NCBI GenBank assembly: GCA_016839405.1
Contig: JAEOUJ010000053.1
Coordinates: 1 to 7,755, forward strand
Length of the DNA stretch: 7,755 bases
Direction: 5' to 3'
Origin: Candidatus Gerdarchaeota archaeon
Lineage (GTDB): Archaea > Asgardarchaeota > Heimdallarchaeia > JABLTI01
Position numbers and translations under genes: made by a program
In this document: positions 6,115 through 7,755 of the stretch, one piece after another
Numbering within the stretch: the first letter of the stretch is position 1
Layout of the letters: each line of letters starts with the position of its first letter
The notes under the pieces: generated by a model
Database searches by the model: none
What the model was told of the DNA's origin: nothing
Seen by the model: only the letters and a program-made list of their open reading frames with translations

Positions 6115-7755
6115 TTAATTCTTAGATGGTTTAATAATCATACCTTCTTTTGTTTTAGCATTAATCCTTATAATAATTGGTTTTTTCAATTTAATGTGTT
6201 TAACATATGATAGTTCTTTTACAACAGTTTGATTTTCAAGCCAATCCCAATCGATTTGATGTTCTTCATTTTTGTAATTTATGTGTAAATAACCAATATT
6301 AGCTGTAACAATATTGTGGAAGAAGTGACTGCCTTGAGAGAAATCAACTTGAAAATCTTCTAATCCTGCTTCAATAATAACAGATGCACCACTTATATTA
6401 TTCCATTTTGCGGGAATTCCTAGAAAACGATCTGCTGTTCCCCATCGGCCAAAACCAATTAATAGATAATTTCTTTGTTTAGATATCAAATTAGCATTTA
6501 ATTGATCAATTTCTCTAACAATTTCCAATGTTTTTAACTTATCAAAAGCATTTGGTTTTACATAAATAATATCAGTAATATCTTTCCTTAACAAATTTCC
6601 AGATACTTGATTGGAGTAAGCAATTAATTGTCCATTTTCAATTGATGAATAGTCTTCAGCAATCATTATTTCTTGTTGTAAGAAAGGCCTAATTTGTAGA
6701 ATATAGAATTTATCTTTACCATCGACATCATTTTTAAAATTAGCAGCAAATTCAATCTCAATAGAGCATCCCATTGATCGTTCACCAATAGTTAATATCT
6801 TTTTTATTAGATTAGCTAATGGGAATTTGTTTAATTTTAATAGCTTACTAAAAGTAATAACAGGTGAGCCTGAACCATGATAACCAATACTCACTGATTC
6901 TGTTTTAAAATCATATGAATCAGCGATATTATTCAGAGTCTTATCTTTTATAGCGTCGTCTAAATCATATTTCTTTACAAAAGGATCATCTTCCAGAAAA
7001 TTAAAGTCTTTATGATTTAAATTAACAGCATAGAAAATTCCTTGGCTGTTTTCTAATAGCATATCAGGAGTCGAATAAAAATTTACTTTTGGATAATTTG
7101 GTGAAAAACGAAATGATTTCCCACCCTCAACTATGATCCTGCCAAGTCCTAATGCTAAATGTACTATACGATCTTCAGGCTTAATATTATCGCCAATTGG
7201 ATAATAATTATATGAAGAAGCGGTTCCGGAAAAATCTGGGTAAAATCGTCTGTTGTGTTCTTTTCCTATTACTTCTTGAATAACAACAGCCATTTTTGAT
7301 TCTTCAACGGTCTGGCTAATCTTTTCGGCATATGATCTTGCTAATTTTAAGAATGTTGAAGCATAAACTAATTTAATTGCTGTGCACAATTGTTCTAAAT
7401 TTAATTCTTTATTTTGATTATTTGGAAGCATATAAGTATTAAAAATACCTGCGAATGGTTGATATGCTGAATCTTCTAATAAACTGGAGGAACGAATAGC
7501 CAAAGGTTTTTTCCAGAATTTTAGTAGGAATTTTAGGTCATCTCTTAAACTACTAGATAATTTTGCTTTTACAAAACTTTCTTTTAATTCTTCATCAGAT
7601 ATATTTGATAAGGCAAAATCATACAAATTATTTTCTGACATAAATTTATCAAATTCGTCTGTTCCGATAACAATAGTTTGGGGAATTTCAATTGATATAT
7701 CTTTGAATTCATCTTGTATTAGAAATGAATTTAAAAGAAACATAAGAAAAGCTAA
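6115..7755 (-). CDS. PEP-synthase-like (PPDK_N) ATP-grasp protein lacking the phosphohistidine domain; 5' partial
   Basis: C-terminal part (546 codons) of a protein related to the nucleotide-binding domain of phosphoenolpyruvate synthase. The reading frame stays open to the right edge (LSFL before the methionine at 7743), matching the family's GLAFL helix, so that methionine is internal and the gene continues outside. Numbering from it: RSSSLLED (84-91) is the PPDK_N nucleotide-binding motif, followed by PFAGIFNTYM, VVIQEVIG (153-160), FSGTASSYN (171-179), GLGRIIVEGG (199-208) and YILQIRPF (347-354). After QIRP, normal PEP synthase has a swivelling domain with the catalytic TSHA-type histidine and a PEP-binding barrel. 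Neither is present; a different end with GFGRWGTADRFLGIP (430-444) follows. I recall this architecture from large proteins with N-terminal receiver domains, mainly in Bacteroidetes. PEP synthesis is therefore unlikely; phosphotransfer or a regulatory role is possible. It precedes cofE by 36 bp. Confidence 0.8.
   Translation of the reverse strand, partial: LAFLMFLLNSFLIQDEFKDISIEIPQTIVIGTDEFDKFMSENNLYDFALSNISDEELKESFVKAKLSSSLRDDLKFLLKFWKKPLAIRSSSLLEDSAYQPFAGIFNTYMLPNNQNKELNLEQLCTAIKLVYASTFLKLARSYAEKISQTVEESKMAVVIQEVIGKEHNRRFYPDFSGTASSYNYYPIGDNIKPEDRIVHLALGLGRIIVEGGKSFRFSPNYPKVNFYSTPDMLLENSQGIFYAVNLNHKDFNFLEDDPFVKKYDLDDAIKDKTLNNIADSYDFKTESVSIGYHGSGSPVITFSKLLKLNKFPLANLIKKILTIGERSMGCSIEIEFAANFKNDVDGKDKFYILQIRPFLQQEIMIAEDYSSIENGQLIAYSNQVSGNLLRKDITDIIYVKPNAFDKLKTLEIVREIDQLNANLISKQRNYLLIGFGRWGTADRFLGIPAKWNNISGASVIIEAGLEDFQVDFSQGSHFFHNIVTANIGYLHINYKNEEHQIDWDWLENQTVVKELSYVKHIKLKKPIIIRINAKTKEGMIIKPSKN

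Noticed and set aside
1..7755. Search by eye for CRISPR arrays, tRNA genes, transposon ends, defence or toxin-antitoxin modules
   Set aside because: No regularly spaced repeats, cloverleaf-like GC-rich segments, transposase motifs or defence gene signatures were seen. The coding regions are intact and tightly packed.

Overview
The window is AT-rich (about 30% GC by eye) and looks archaeal. The evidence is a CofE-type gamma-glutamyl ligase, an archaeal-type radical SAM protein with extra cysteine clusters, a glycosyltransferase of the MJ1255 type, a small DUF5752-like protein, Shine-Dalgarno boxes such as GGAG, and AT-rich TATA-like boxes upstream of several starts. The mix would suit an AT-rich, possibly Asgard-like, archaeon. 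That placement is an inference; there is no rRNA or phylogenetic marker here.

Layout: one gene lies on the + strand at the left, a glycosyltransferase (107-1270). All other genes are on the - strand. Read in their own direction they are: the C-terminal part of a PEP-synthase-like ATP-grasp protein cut by the right edge (7755-6115), cofE (6078-5314), an endonuclease III (5306-4620), a membrane-anchored zinc-ribbon protein (4534-4037), a TauE/SafE permease (3959-3009), a small DUF5752-like protein (2900-2469) and a radical SAM enzyme (2411-1272). The radical SAM gene meets the glycosyltransferase tail to tail with one base between stop codons.

Organisation: the PEP-synthase-like gene, cofE and nth are tightly packed (36 bp and 7 bp gaps) and are probably co-transcribed. 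The next four genes are separated by about 57-108 bp. Some of these gaps hold candidate TATA boxes, and the gap after the permease gene holds a T-tract plus hairpin that looks like a terminator. These genes may therefore be separate or only loosely coupled units. I see no shared pathway: the window reads as ordinary housekeeping and accessory genes.

No rRNA, tRNA, CRISPR array, insertion sequence or phage gene was recognised. The most interesting points are the PEP-synthase relative that lacks the phosphohistidine and PEP-binding parts, the cysteine-rich radical SAM protein of unknown substrate, the zinc ribbon split by a long insertion, an inverted repeat at the radical SAM promoter, and a lysine-rich gene end that may serve as terminator for the opposing gene.
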